Assembly: GCF_000230835.1 (NCBI RefSeq)
Contig: NZ_CM001240.1
Location: 2,426,501-2,490,500 of the forward strand
DNA: 64,000 nucleotides
Direction of reading: 5' to 3'
Source of the DNA: Clostridium sp. DL-VIII
Lineage (GTDB): Bacteria > Bacillota > Clostridia > Clostridiales > Clostridiaceae
The first letter of the stretch is position 1, and the number at the start of each line of letters is the position of its first letter. The translations under genes were made by a program, and so were the position numbers. Under the pieces are notes generated by a model. That model did no database searches, was not told the origin of the DNA, and saw only the letters and a list, made by a program, of their open reading frames with translations. This document shows positions 20,061-27,723 of this stretch, piece by piece.

Positions 20061-20324
20061 ATGTCTAAGAAGAAATGTTGCTGTGGGAAAAAACACCATA
20101 GCTATCATCAAGAGTGTTGCTGCTGTAATTCGGGATCTAATTATTCTGGTGGTCTATTTGGAGGCGGAAGCGGCTGCACACCAATTATATTTCTATTAAT
20201 AGCATGTGGATCAGGATTATTAAATTGTAATAAATCATATTTAATTATTTTACTATTCATATTATGTGGTGGATGTTTTTCAGGCCTTTTCGGTGAAGGA
20301 AATAACCAAGGATCTTGCTGCTAG
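20061..20324 (+). CDS. small Cys-rich protein with hydrophobic segments
   Basis: 87 residues with 14 cysteines: a KKKCCCGKKHH start, a CCCC block, a Gly/Ser linker, two hydrophobic stretches (TPIIFLLIACGSGLL and YLIILLFILCGGC) and a terminal CC. It lies 31 bases after the similar 19535 gene, with GGAAGGAGAG before its ATG, so the two form a probable operon. It looks like a shortened relative of its neighbour and the two products may assemble together. No catalytic domain is visible. A GC-rich hairpin (20335-20354) follows but has no T-tract. Confidence 0.8.
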   Translation: MSKKKCCCGKKHHSYHQECCCCNSGSNYSGGLFGGGSGCTPIIFLLIACGSGLLNCNKSYLIILLFILCGGCFSGLFGEGNNQGSCC

Positions 20325-20334
20325 GATAGTGGAT

Positions 20335-20354
20335 AGAGGGCATTATAGCCCTCT
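20335..20354. repeat. hairpin without T-tract after the Cys-rich pair
   Basis: AGAGGGC-ATTATA-GCCCTCT perfect 7-bp stem. It is followed by A residues on the plus strand, so it does not look like a normal terminator on either strand; it may protect the mRNA 3' end. Confidence 0.6.
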
Positions 20355-20395
20355 AAAAAAATGTCAAAAATCATAAACATTTTTATTAATATATA

Positions 20396-20404
20396 CATAT
20401 ATTA
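20396..20404 (+). promoter_or_regulatory. possible mother-cell sigma -10 box (CATATATTA)
   Basis: Matches the CATAnnnTA pattern used by sigma-E/sigma-K, 33 bases before the 20437 gene. The -35 match is weak, so this is only a hint of sporulation control. Confidence 0.3.
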
Positions 20405-20436
20405 AAGAGAGGCAATTATATTGAAAGGATTAAAAA

Positions 20437-20961
20437 ATGGCTAAGCATAAACATAGAGAACCGGATCCAGCAGTAAATGATGCTAATACTAATACTAATG
20501 CTAGTAGTAGTAATAGAAACGTACCCTTTGGTATAGATCCAATGCAGCTTATGGGGTTACTAGGTGGAAATTTTGATATGAATAATATTGGAAATATGTT
20601 GGCTTCAATGAATACAAATGGATTTAATTTAGGAAATTTGAACTCAATAGCTCAGATGATGGGACTAAATTTAGATAATAATTTATTTCAAGGGAATATG
20701 AGTAATCATAGCAATGATAGTAATAAGAATATGTATCCAAATGTTAATCATAATATGAGTAGTATGACTTCAAAAAGTTCTGAGAATTCGGGTGTGGATA
20801 AGAGTAATAAAAAGAATGTAAGCAGCATTAAAAATATTAAGGATAATGATGTGAATTTAGAATTTTTAATGGCATTAAGAAATTATGTTCACCCAGATAG
20901 AATAAAATTAATCGATAAAATCATTGAAGCATATAAACGTGGAGAACTTAAGGATGTTTAA
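20437..20961 (+). CDS. low-complexity Asn/Met/Gly-rich protein, sporulation-associated look
   Basis: 174 residues. A basic start (MAKHKHREPDP) leads to a long Asn/Ser/Met/Gly-rich, probably disordered region with repeats of the NMLASMNTNGFNLGNLNS kind. A charged helical C-terminus follows (about 140-174: FLMALRNYVHPDRIKLIDKII). That C-terminal helical pair resembles tails of small uncharacterised clostridial proteins. ATG has only a weak upstream site (GAAAGG). It lies downstream of the two Cys-rich genes and could belong to the same programme. No named family is recognised. Confidence 0.7.
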   Translation: MAKHKHREPDPAVNDANTNTNASSSNRNVPFGIDPMQLMGLLGGNFDMNNIGNMLASMNTNGFNLGNLNSIAQMMGLNLDNNLFQGNMSNHSNDSNKNMYPNVNHNMSSMTSKSSENSGVDKSNKKNVSSIKNIKDNDVNLEFLMALRNYVHPDRIKLIDKIIEAYKRGELKDV

Positions 20962-21097
20962 AATTCAAATTATTTATAAACTTAATGTATAAAAAAGAAA
21001 AAAATGTAAATAATATTAATGTAATAGAGAATACATTCTCTTACATGCTTAATGAATTGAATTTTTTATTTCATTAAGTAACCCCTCATCCCCCTTT

Positions 21098-21130
21098 AGG
21101 CCGCATTAAGCGGCCTTCATATTTTTATTT
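21098..21130 (+). terminator. terminator between convergent genes
   Basis: AGGCCGC (21098-21104) / GCGGCCT (21110-21116), then TCATATTTTTATTTT on the plus strand. A second A+T-rich hairpin precedes it (CTTAATGAA/TTTCATTAAG, about 21048-21078). Confidence 0.75.
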
Positions 21131-22051
21131 TGTTTTTTGTATAGCATTAATTTTATATGATGACCCATCTTTTACGAGATCTACTAAAAATATTAGTTCA
21201 CTTTTAGAATTAACAGTGCTCTTGGAGTTACTTTTTTCAAAGGATAGTCTCCACCTTATTGCTGAAGGATCTCCAAATTCATTCCATCTATAATCATAGA
21301 AAAAGGCATTTTGAAATGTATAGTAATAATTATCTTTATCTAAATTCCAAAGTAAAGATAAATTTTCTTTGTCTATTGAAGTTGTAAAAATATCAGGAAG
21401 ATCATCTAGGACATAAGGAAGCTCAATTAAATTTATAAAACTTGTTACAGAATCTAATGAAGGTAGAGTGGTATTAGTTTCTTTAGAATCTAGAGGAGAA
21501 TTATTAATAAGCATAAAACTGTCTAATGAAGAAAGTCCTTTAGAAGATGACAGTGAATAACATCTAGGAGTTCGTGAATTCTTACAATCTAATATACCCA
21601 ATATATTGTTTTCGCTTGAGTAAACTAAATCAAAATTCTTTTTATTCCAATGAAATACATAGCTTATATACTTATTATTTTTATATCCCATAAGTATAAT
21701 TTCAGGTACATTATCTCGAGAAATATCATTTAGAAACACTTTTGGATCTAAGGTATTATTAGTGGTAAAAAGTATTTTATCAGGTACAGAATTTGAAAGA
21801 TAATAAGTATCATTAGAACAATTAATTGAAAAATCAATTTTATTTTGAGAATTTAATGTTTCTAAAGTATCTTCTACGCCATCACCTGTTAAATCACATT
21901 GTATGTTATGAGAAATATTTATAGGGGATATAGTTTGCATAGTTTTAAGTTTGTTTAACGTAAAGTAAATAATCGTTATAGTCAAAATGACCAATGTTAT
22001 ATTAAATAGTGTGCTTGCTAAAAAATTTTTTCTTAATATTGGAATTTTCAT
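21125..22051 (-). CDS. membrane-anchored protein with FG-GAP/EF-hand-like loop
   Basis: 308 residues with one N-terminal membrane helix (about 13-33, TLFNITLVILTITIIYF) and an extracytoplasmic remainder. The segment CDLTGDGVEDTLETL has the DxxGDGxxD calcium-loop pattern of VCBS/FG-GAP repeats, and a second blade-like region (LNDISRDNVPEIILMG) repeats it. This suggests a partial beta-propeller sensor or binding domain outside the membrane. ATG 22051 has GAGGTGAT upstream. It is convergent with the 20437 gene and follows perR in the same direction, with the perR terminator between. Confidence 0.75.
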   Translation of the reverse strand: MKIPILRKNFLASTLFNITLVILTITIIYFTLNKLKTMQTISPINISHNIQCDLTGDGVEDTLETLNSQNKIDFSINCSNDTYYLSNSVPDKILFTTNNTLDPKVFLNDISRDNVPEIILMGYKNNKYISYVFHWNKKNFDLVYSSENNILGILDCKNSRTPRCYSLSSSKGLSSLDSFMLINNSPLDSKETNTTLPSLDSVTSFINLIELPYVLDDLPDIFTTSIDKENLSLLWNLDKDNYYYTFQNAFFYDYRWNEFGDPSAIRWRLSFEKSNSKSTVNSKSELIFLVDLVKDGSSYKINAIQKTK

Positions 22052-22118
22052 TATGTATCACCTCAGTAAATTATATGTTAATTATCATCTACATATTAAT
22101 CCTATAGAAGTGATAAAA

Positions 22119-22180
22119 CAAAAAAAGACTATGGCTTTAAAACAGTGTAATTAAAAATACATTTGCTTAAAGCTATAGTC
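22119..22180 (-). terminator. perR terminator
   Basis: On the minus strand GACTATAGCTTTAA (22180-22167) pairs with TTAAAGCCATAGTC (22140-22127), followed by TTTTTTTG. Confidence 0.75.
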
Positions 22181-22192
22181 AAATTGTAAGAT

Positions 22193-22600
22193 TTATTGGC
22201 AATTGGTACAATAACCATAAAAATAAACCTTATTTGAAATGATTTGATAATCAGTATGCTCCTTAGCCATAGAGTTAAGATTATCAAGAGAAAAATCTTT
22301 GAAATCATCAACTCTACCACAACCAAGGCATTGCAAGTGTGGATGTGGAGTAGAATTCCCGTCATATCTAAAGTTACCTTCACCAACATTTATCTCTTGA
22401 ATTAATCCAACATCAACTAATGTTTTTAGCGCTTTGTAAACTGTAGCTAAACTCATAGTTGGATATTGAATATGAATGTCTGTATAAATAACGTCAGCAG
22501 ACGGATGCGAAGTTGTATTAATTAAATAATTATATACTGCAAGCCTCTGAGGAGTTAATTTTAGCTTTTTTTGTTTAAAAATAGAAGCTATGTGGTCCAT
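22193..22600 (-). CDS. perR: Fur-family peroxide-type repressor (PerR)
   Basis: A 135-residue winged-helix metalloregulator. Structural zinc site: Cys91, Cys94, Cys131 and Cys134 (CLGC, CTNC). The regulatory metal site of PerR (His37, Asp85, His91, His93, Asp104 in B. subtilis) aligns exactly with His32, Asp80, His86, His88 and Asp99 here. The Asp at the last position, rather than the Glu of Fur, supports PerR over Fur or Zur. In anaerobic clostridia PerR represses oxygen and peroxide defence genes. ATG 22600 has a GTGAGGT site. The promoter overlaps a 14-bp inverted repeat, suggesting autoregulation. Confidence 0.85.
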   Translation of the reverse strand: MDHIASIFKQKKLKLTPQRLAVYNYLINTTSHPSADVIYTDIHIQYPTMSLATVYKALKTLVDVGLIQEINVGEGNFRYDGNSTPHPHLQCLGCGRVDDFKDFSLDNLNSMAKEHTDYQIISNKVYFYGYCTNCQ

Positions 22601-22635
22601 ATTTCATACCTCACTTATAAGAATTTTATGTAGAA

Positions 22636-22681
22636 ATTATAACATAAATATAAATTAATATCAATCGTATTAATTTATATT
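22636..22681 (-). promoter_or_regulatory. perR promoter with overlapping inverted-repeat operator
   Basis: Minus strand: TTGATA (22664-22659), 17-base spacer, TATAAT (22641-22636). A perfect 14-bp inverted repeat AATATAAATTAATA/TATTAATTTATATT (22647-22660, 22668-22681) with a 7-base centre covers the -35 and most of the spacer. It is A+T-rich like Per boxes but is not a textbook TTATAATNATTATAA. Confidence 0.65.
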
Positions 22682-22751
22682 ATTTATAAATAATTATTGT
22701 TAATTAATATAACAAGTATTTTATTGGTAAGAGTTAAATTTTATAGCTATT

Positions 22752-22781
22752 TTGTTAAATTTAAAAAAAATATTGTATACT
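22752..22781 (+). promoter_or_regulatory. promoter upstream of the 22938 gene
   Basis: TTGTTA (22752-22757), 18-base spacer, TATACT (22776-22781). Confidence 0.5.
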
Positions 22782-22810
22782 GAAGAAAAGTCTGTTAAAA
22801 TAATATTATA

Positions 22811-22836
22811 GAGAATGTTAATAAATTAACATTCTC
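22811..22836. promoter_or_regulatory. 26-bp near-perfect palindrome in a 5' leader
   Basis: GAGAATGTTAAT-AA-ATTAACATTCTC: 12-bp perfect arms with a 2-base centre, about 30 bases downstream of the -10 box at 22776. No T-tract follows, so an operator or RNA hairpin is likelier than a terminator. Confidence 0.6.
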
Positions 22837-22937
22837 CAGCATATGTTGTTCAGTTAGGAATAATAATTTTTTAAAGACTTAGTTATATGGCCTATGACGA
22901 AAATATTAAGATGGAATTATTAAGGAGGCGTATTTTT

Positions 22938-23255
22938 ATGGGAAAATATAAGGTTGGAGACGAGTTAATAATTGTAAATGATCCAACTCAAGATAATGCT
23001 AAGTTAAAGGAATTAACACATTTAAGTGTCGATGGTGATTTTGCTCAAATATCATGGGGATTAAAAATATTAAATGTCGAATATGATAAACCCAATGTAA
23101 CTTTAACTTATCAAAATGTTAATGGTGAAAAGAATAAAGTTTTTGCAGTATGTAAAGATATAGCAAACTTTGATAAAGAGAAAGTTTTAGAGAAAGCATT
23201 ACTTAAAGCATTCCAAAATGAAGTTATAGATATTTCTGTAAATAAGAATAAATAG
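22938..23255 (+). CDS. small clostridial protein of unknown function
   Basis: 105 residues from ATG 22938 (MGKYKVGDELIIVND), chosen because AAGGAGG lies at 22922-22928; an in-frame ATG at 22887 has no such site. The KYKVGDELIIVNDPTQDN opening suggests a small beta-barrel (SH3/KOW-like), followed by an alpha-helical end rich in Lys. There is no membrane segment or catalytic signature. The leader carries a 26-bp palindrome and the gene ends in a strong terminator, so it is a regulated single-gene unit. Confidence 0.75.
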   Translation: MGKYKVGDELIIVNDPTQDNAKLKELTHLSVDGDFAQISWGLKILNVEYDKPNVTLTYQNVNGEKNKVFAVCKDIANFDKEKVLEKALLKAFQNEVIDISVNKNK

Positions 23256-23261
23256 TAGTAT

Positions 23262-23298
23262 AAAAAGAGTCGCTTATTTTAAGTGACTCTTTTTATTT
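23262..23298 (+). terminator. intrinsic terminator after the 22938 gene
   Basis: AAAAAGAGTCGCTT / AAGTGACTCTTTTT stem with ATTTT loop, then ATTT. Confidence 0.85.
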
Positions 23299-23390
23299 GA
23301 AATGTAGAAAAGATTTACTTTTTACAAAATATGTAATATAATAAAATTAAAAACAATTAAATTTTATTAAGATGAGAGAAGGGGCTGGGT

Positions 23391-23618
23391 ATGAGTAGGT
23401 GTCCGTTTTGGTCAACATCAATGGAAGAAATTGAATGCTATGATGAATGTCCGATATTATCTAGTGAATTAATGGAACATAGAGGGGAAAAGTGCATTTT
23501 TCATAAGTGTATTGAGTCAAGAAATATAAATATTAAGGATATTGTAAAAGAAGAGTATGATTTTTTAGATTTATCCATATATGATGAAAATAGTAATAAT
23601 ATCAGTATAGGATATTAA
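23391..23618 (+). CDS. small Cys-containing clostridial protein
   Basis: 75 residues with six cysteines in the first half (CPFWS, CYDECP, EKCIFHKC), spaced like a small zinc or iron-sulfur binding module, and an acidic second half. No named family is recognised with certainty. The ribosome site GAGAAGGGG precedes ATG. It has its own terminator, shared with the convergent pncB. Confidence 0.75.
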   Translation: MSRCPFWSTSMEEIECYDECPILSSELMEHRGEKCIFHKCIESRNINIKDIVKEEYDFLDLSIYDENSNNISIGY

Positions 23619-23620
23619 AT

Positions 23621-23657
23621 AATAAAGATTAGAATTCATAGAATTCTAATCTTTATT
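23621..23657. terminator. bidirectional terminator between convergent genes
   Basis: Perfect 17-bp inverted repeat AATAAAGATTAGAATTC / GAATTCTAATCTTTATT around ATA. T-rich ends on both strands serve the 23391 gene and pncB. Confidence 0.8.
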
Positions 23658-23668
23658 ACTTAATATTT

Positions 23669-25153
23669 CTAATCTTGAGATTCATATGAATCCGTATATT
23701 TATGAAGAAGAGAATGTTTTAAAGACCATAGGTTTTGTGATAAATCAATATAATAGGTATGAGGATTTTCAAATCTAAGCACTTCAGCCCATAATTTTTC
23801 AGTTTCAATTCTGGAAAACTCTTTTATATCTAGAACACTAGGTGATTCATATATGCATTTTCCTTCCTTAAATATCTGCACTTGAAGATCTTTTATATAA
23901 TAATTTTTTATTCTCTTTCTTTTCCAAGTGTATGTAGGATCGAATATTACTAAAGGTTCGCTTTCGTTGACTTTTTCATCTCTTAAGGCAATTAAATCAG
24001 CCAGTGCTTTATGAGAAGTTTTATCAAAAATCCTTAGTATCTTTTTAAAACCTGGATTAGTTATTTTTTCTTCGTTTTCACTTATTTTAATTTTAGGTAT
24101 TACTTTGTTATCCTTTTCTAATGCGACTAACTTATAAACTCCACCAAAGACCGGTTCTGATTTTGCAGTAATAAGTCTTTCTCCGACTCCAAATGAATCT
24201 ATACATGCACCTTGATCTAAAACGTCCTTTATAATATGTTCGTCAAGAGAATTAGAAATTACAATGTTGCAATCTTCATATCCAGCAGCATCTAACATTT
24301 GTCTGCACTTAGTTGTAAGATAGGTTATATCACCAGAATCTATTCTAATGCCTCGAGGTCTTTTGCCAAGTGGTTTTAAAATTTCGTCAAATACTTTTAT
24401 TGCATTAGGAATACCTGATTTTATAACATTGTAAGTATCAATTAATAACACACAATCGTCGGGATAAATTTCAGCCCATGCCTTAAAAGCCTCGTATTCA
24501 GTATCGTATAATTGAACCCAGCTATGAGCCATTGTGCCTACGGCAGGAATATTAAACATCCTGTCTGAAATAGTACAAGCAGTTGAACTGCATCCTCCTA
24601 TAATTGCAGCTCTGGCACCGTAAATTGCACCATCATATCCTTGTGCTCTCCTTGAACCAAATTCCATTACAGGACGTCCATCAGCAGCTCGACAAATTCT
24701 ATTAGCTTTTGTAGCAATTAAAGTTTGATGATTTACAGTTAAAAGAATCATTGTTTCAAGAAATTGAGCCTGGATGACAGGACCTCGAACTGTTACAAGT
24801 GGCTCATTAGGGAATACTGGATTTCCTTCTGGAACTGCCCAAACATCGCAGCTGAACTTGAAGTTTTTTAAATAGTTAAGAAATTTCTCGGAAAAGGTTT
24901 CTTTATCTCTCAAATAAGTAATATCATCATTGGAAAATTCTAGGTTTTTTAAATAATCTATTAGCTGTTCTACTCCAGCCATTATACAATATCCACCGTC
25001 ATCGGGAATTTTTCTGAAAAACATATCAAAATAAGCTATCTGATTTTCTAATCCTTTATCAAAATAGCCATTTCCCATAGTTAATTCATAAAAATCAACT
25101 AGCATTGTTAAGTTTCTCTCATCTTTTACATTAAAACTAGATTTATTATTCAT
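23669..25153 (-). CDS. pncB: nicotinate phosphoribosyltransferase
   Basis: Makes nicotinate mononucleotide from nicotinate and PRPP for NAD salvage. The 494 residues show the family core: LVDFYELTMGNGYFD at the N-terminus, EFGSRRAQGYDGAIYGARAA, and the PRPP-binding RIDSGDITYLT and SNSLDE segments. ATG 25153 follows AAAGGAGACC. A minus-strand promoter lies at 25241-25269, overlapped by an inverted repeat. A second repeat sits in the leader. Both suggest regulation, perhaps by niacin status. An ECF S component of possible niacin type is encoded at 56606. Confidence 0.94.
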   Translation of the reverse strand: MNNKSSFNVKDERNLTMLVDFYELTMGNGYFDKGLENQIAYFDMFFRKIPDDGGYCIMAGVEQLIDYLKNLEFSNDDITYLRDKETFSEKFLNYLKNFKFSCDVWAVPEGNPVFPNEPLVTVRGPVIQAQFLETMILLTVNHQTLIATKANRICRAADGRPVMEFGSRRAQGYDGAIYGARAAIIGGCSSTACTISDRMFNIPAVGTMAHSWVQLYDTEYEAFKAWAEIYPDDCVLLIDTYNVIKSGIPNAIKVFDEILKPLGKRPRGIRIDSGDITYLTTKCRQMLDAAGYEDCNIVISNSLDEHIIKDVLDQGACIDSFGVGERLITAKSEPVFGGVYKLVALEKDNKVIPKIKISENEEKITNPGFKKILRIFDKTSHKALADLIALRDEKVNESEPLVIFDPTYTWKRKRIKNYYIKDLQVQIFKEGKCIYESPSVLDIKEFSRIETEKLWAEVLRFENPHTYYIDLSQNLWSLKHSLLHKYTDSYESQD

Positions 25154-25176
25154 AGTTGGTCTCCTTTAAAAATATG

Positions 25177-25208
25177 GATAACAATTTAGCATAAATCATA
25201 TTGTTATC
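25177..25208. repeat. inverted repeat in the pncB leader
   Basis: GATAACAAT (25177-25185) / ATTGTTATC (25200-25208), 9-bp perfect arms, 14-base centre, 24 bases before the pncB start codon. Operator or leader hairpin; undecided. Confidence 0.5.
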
Positions 25209-25240
25209 TTTAGAATATGCTTAATTAAATATATAAAACT

Positions 25241-25280
25241 ATTGTACATCTATACCTCTTTGATTACAATATATAGATGT
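25241..25280 (-). promoter_or_regulatory. pncB promoter with inverted repeat
   Basis: Minus strand TTGTAA (25269-25264), 17-base spacer, TACAAT (25246-25241). Perfect 9-bp arms ACATCTATA (25246-25254) / TATAGATGT (25272-25280) flank the promoter spacer. The remaining sequence up to 25515 shows nothing else I can support. Confidence 0.6.
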
Positions 25281-25515
25281 TAGTAGGAAATATAAATGTA
25301 AGTATAAAGATAACTTGCTGATAATGAATATTTATCTTTATAAAATATCTAGATAATTTTAATGTTGAACATACTATAATTTAAATTTAGGATATATTTT
25401 ATATAAATTTGAAATTTATATAATGATTGTGGATAGAATTTAATGAGAAGTACAAGTAAGATGTGGAGATACTAAGCATTAATTACGATGAGTTACAAGA
25501 AAGAAGGATTACATA

Positions 25516-27531
25516 GTGGGGTATAAGCTTGATAAATATCAAATGAGTGCAGTAAAAGCGGAAGAAAAAAATACACTGATAGTCGCTGCGCCAGGATCTG
25601 GAAAGACAACTGTTATAATAAATAAGGTTAATCATTTAGTAGAAAATAAAAAGGTTTCTAATGGAAATATAATTGTAATAACCTTTACGAAAGCAGCTGC
25701 ACGAAATATGAAAATGCGATATGAACATGCTTTTAATAAAAGCACATCTCCGTTTTTTGGGACATTCCATGGCTTGTTTTATAAAATGCTTGTAAGAGAT
25801 GGAAAGAACATAGATATAGTGGATGGATCAATTGTTCACAAGATAGTAAGCAGCGTATTAAGTAAATATTTTGATGAGGTAAATGAAGACAAAGTGAAAG
25901 AAGCAATAAATAATATTTCCTTATATAAGACATCCAGGTCATCATTATGTGAATTTAGACCATCTTTAGCCAAAGAGATTTTTGAAGAAGCTTTAGATAA
26001 ATATGAAAGCTATAAAAGGGAACATAATAAAAGAGATTTTGATGATCTAGCTATAGAAGTATTAGAATTATTAAGCAAAAATGAAAATGTTCTTCTATCA
26101 TATAGAAAATTATTTAAATATGTTTTGGTGGATGAATTTCAGGATTGTGATGAAATGCAGATAGATTTTTTGAAGCTAATAAATGGTGGAGCGGAAAATA
26201 GTCTCTTTGCTGTAGGAGATGAAGATCAATGTATTTACTCCTTCAGAGGATCTAAGCCTGAGTATATGGTAAGCTTTGACACAATGTTTAAAGAAGGGAG
26301 AAAATATTATTTATCGATTAATTATAGAAGTAAGTCAAATATAGTTGATAAATCAAAGGAAGTAATAAGTTTTAATACAAATAGAAATAAGAAAGAGATA
26401 AAATGGAATAGGGAAGAGCTTGGGATAATTCAGTGGATTAATTCGTATAATGAAAAAATGCAGGCGGAAAGTCTAGTTAACATAGTCTTAAATAATAAGA
26501 ATCAGAATATTCCATATGAGAATAATGCAGTGTTATACAGAACTAATATTGAAGCCATGACGGTCATAGATATTTTAATTAGAAAAAAGATCCCATTTAC
26601 ACTATTAGATAGAGAATATAATTTCTTTGAGCATTTTATATGTAGGGATTTAATTGCTTATTTAAAATTATCTATTAATCAATTTGATAAAGATAGCTTT
26701 CTACAGATAATAAATAAACCATTTAGATACATCAGTAAGGCAAATTTTGCGTATGTAAGAAATTATAAATATGAAGAAAATCCATTTACAATATTAATAA
26801 ATAAGGATGATACACCACCGTTTCAAAAGAAAAAGCTTGATGAGTTAAAAGGAGATATAAATTATTTGAATAAGATCTCTTTATCATCTGCAATAGCATA
26901 TATAGTGATGGATTTAGGATATTTAGATTATTTGAAGGAATATGCAAAAAAATTTAATCAAAGCTTAGAGGATTTAGAAGACATAATAGAAGAATTTAAA
27001 TTAGCAGCAGAAGGATATAAAACTATATTTGAATTTTTACAACATATTGAAGAAGTTAATCAGACAATAGAAGCAAGTAAGAAAAAAGTAAAAAGAGAAG
27101 GGGTTATTTTAAGTACCATACACGGTGTAAAAGGTATGGAGTTTAAAAATGTCTATGTCATCAACTGTGTAGAAGAAACAATACCTCATTCAAATAGCAT
27201 AAAGGATAATATAGAAGAGGAGCGTAGGCTTTTTTACGTTGGAATAACAAGAGCTATAGATAACCTATATTTATTTTCACCTAGAAGTAGAAAAGGACAG
27301 TTTAAAGATGTATCAAGGTTCATTGTTGAAGGAAAGCTTAATGATATGCCTGTTGACACCTTTGGCTATGAAGTTGGGGGAAAGGTTGTTCATAGGACTT
27401 ATGGAATAGCAGAGATAGAAGAATTTGATGACAATGATAAAGATAAAATTAAACTAAAATTTAGTGATGGAACTTTTAGGAGTTTTTCTTTGAAGGTTTT
27501 GGTTGATAATAATTTGATTGAAAAAGGATGA
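25516..27531 (+). CDS. UvrD/PcrA-family (superfamily 1) DNA helicase
   Basis: 671 residues with the SF1A motifs in order: Q motif KLDKYQMSAV, Walker A AAPGSGKTT (about 25-33), motif Ia ITFTKAAARNM, Walker B VLVDEFQDCD, motif III VGDEDQCIYSFRGS, motif IV NYRSKSNIV, motif V STIHGVKGMEF, and motif VI FYVGITRAIDNLYL. It is somewhat shorter than PcrA (about 740). It ends in a small beta domain (VGGKVVHRTYGIAEIEEFDD) of the type found at UvrD/PcrA C-termini. The start is GTG 25516 with GAAGGAT upstream. Whether it is the main PcrA or a paralogue cannot be told here. Confidence 0.9.
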   Translation: MGYKLDKYQMSAVKAEEKNTLIVAAPGSGKTTVIINKVNHLVENKKVSNGNIIVITFTKAAARNMKMRYEHAFNKSTSPFFGTFHGLFYKMLVRDGKNIDIVDGSIVHKIVSSVLSKYFDEVNEDKVKEAINNISLYKTSRSSLCEFRPSLAKEIFEEALDKYESYKREHNKRDFDDLAIEVLELLSKNENVLLSYRKLFKYVLVDEFQDCDEMQIDFLKLINGGAENSLFAVGDEDQCIYSFRGSKPEYMVSFDTMFKEGRKYYLSINYRSKSNIVDKSKEVISFNTNRNKKEIKWNREELGIIQWINSYNEKMQAESLVNIVLNNKNQNIPYENNAVLYRTNIEAMTVIDILIRKKIPFTLLDREYNFFEHFICRDLIAYLKLSINQFDKDSFLQIINKPFRYISKANFAYVRNYKYEENPFTILINKDDTPPFQKKKLDELKGDINYLNKISLSSAIAYIVMDLGYLDYLKEYAKKFNQSLEDLEDIIEEFKLAAEGYKTIFEFLQHIEEVNQTIEASKKKVKREGVILSTIHGVKGMEFKNVYVINCVEETIPHSNSIKDNIEEERRLFYVGITRAIDNLYLFSPRSRKGQFKDVSRFIVEGKLNDMPVDTFGYEVGGKVVHRTYGIAEIEEFDDNDKDKIKLKFSDGTFRSFSLKVLVDNNLIEKG

Positions 27532-27662
27532 TTTAAAGATGGTTAGTGTTTAATAGTCTGAGGAAAGTTAAGTTATATACCTATTGATATCTATTAATAA
27601 TCATGGTGAAATATATTTAATACAGAAGAAGTTGGTTGCAGCGATTTTTTATTATTAGCCAT

Positions 27663-27690
27663 TTGTAAAATATGGTAATTATGATATAAT
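27663..27690 (+). promoter_or_regulatory. promoter of the 27724 gene
   Basis: TTGTAA (27663-27668), 16-base spacer, TATAAT (27685-27690), with AGAGGTAA before the start codon. Confidence 0.55.
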
Positions 27691-27723
27691 AATGTAAAAA
27701 ATATCAATTAAGAGGTAAATGTA

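Noticed and set aside
20335..20354. Intrinsic terminator after the Cys-rich genes
   Set aside because: The hairpin is followed by A residues on the plus strand and is not followed by a T-tract on the minus strand.
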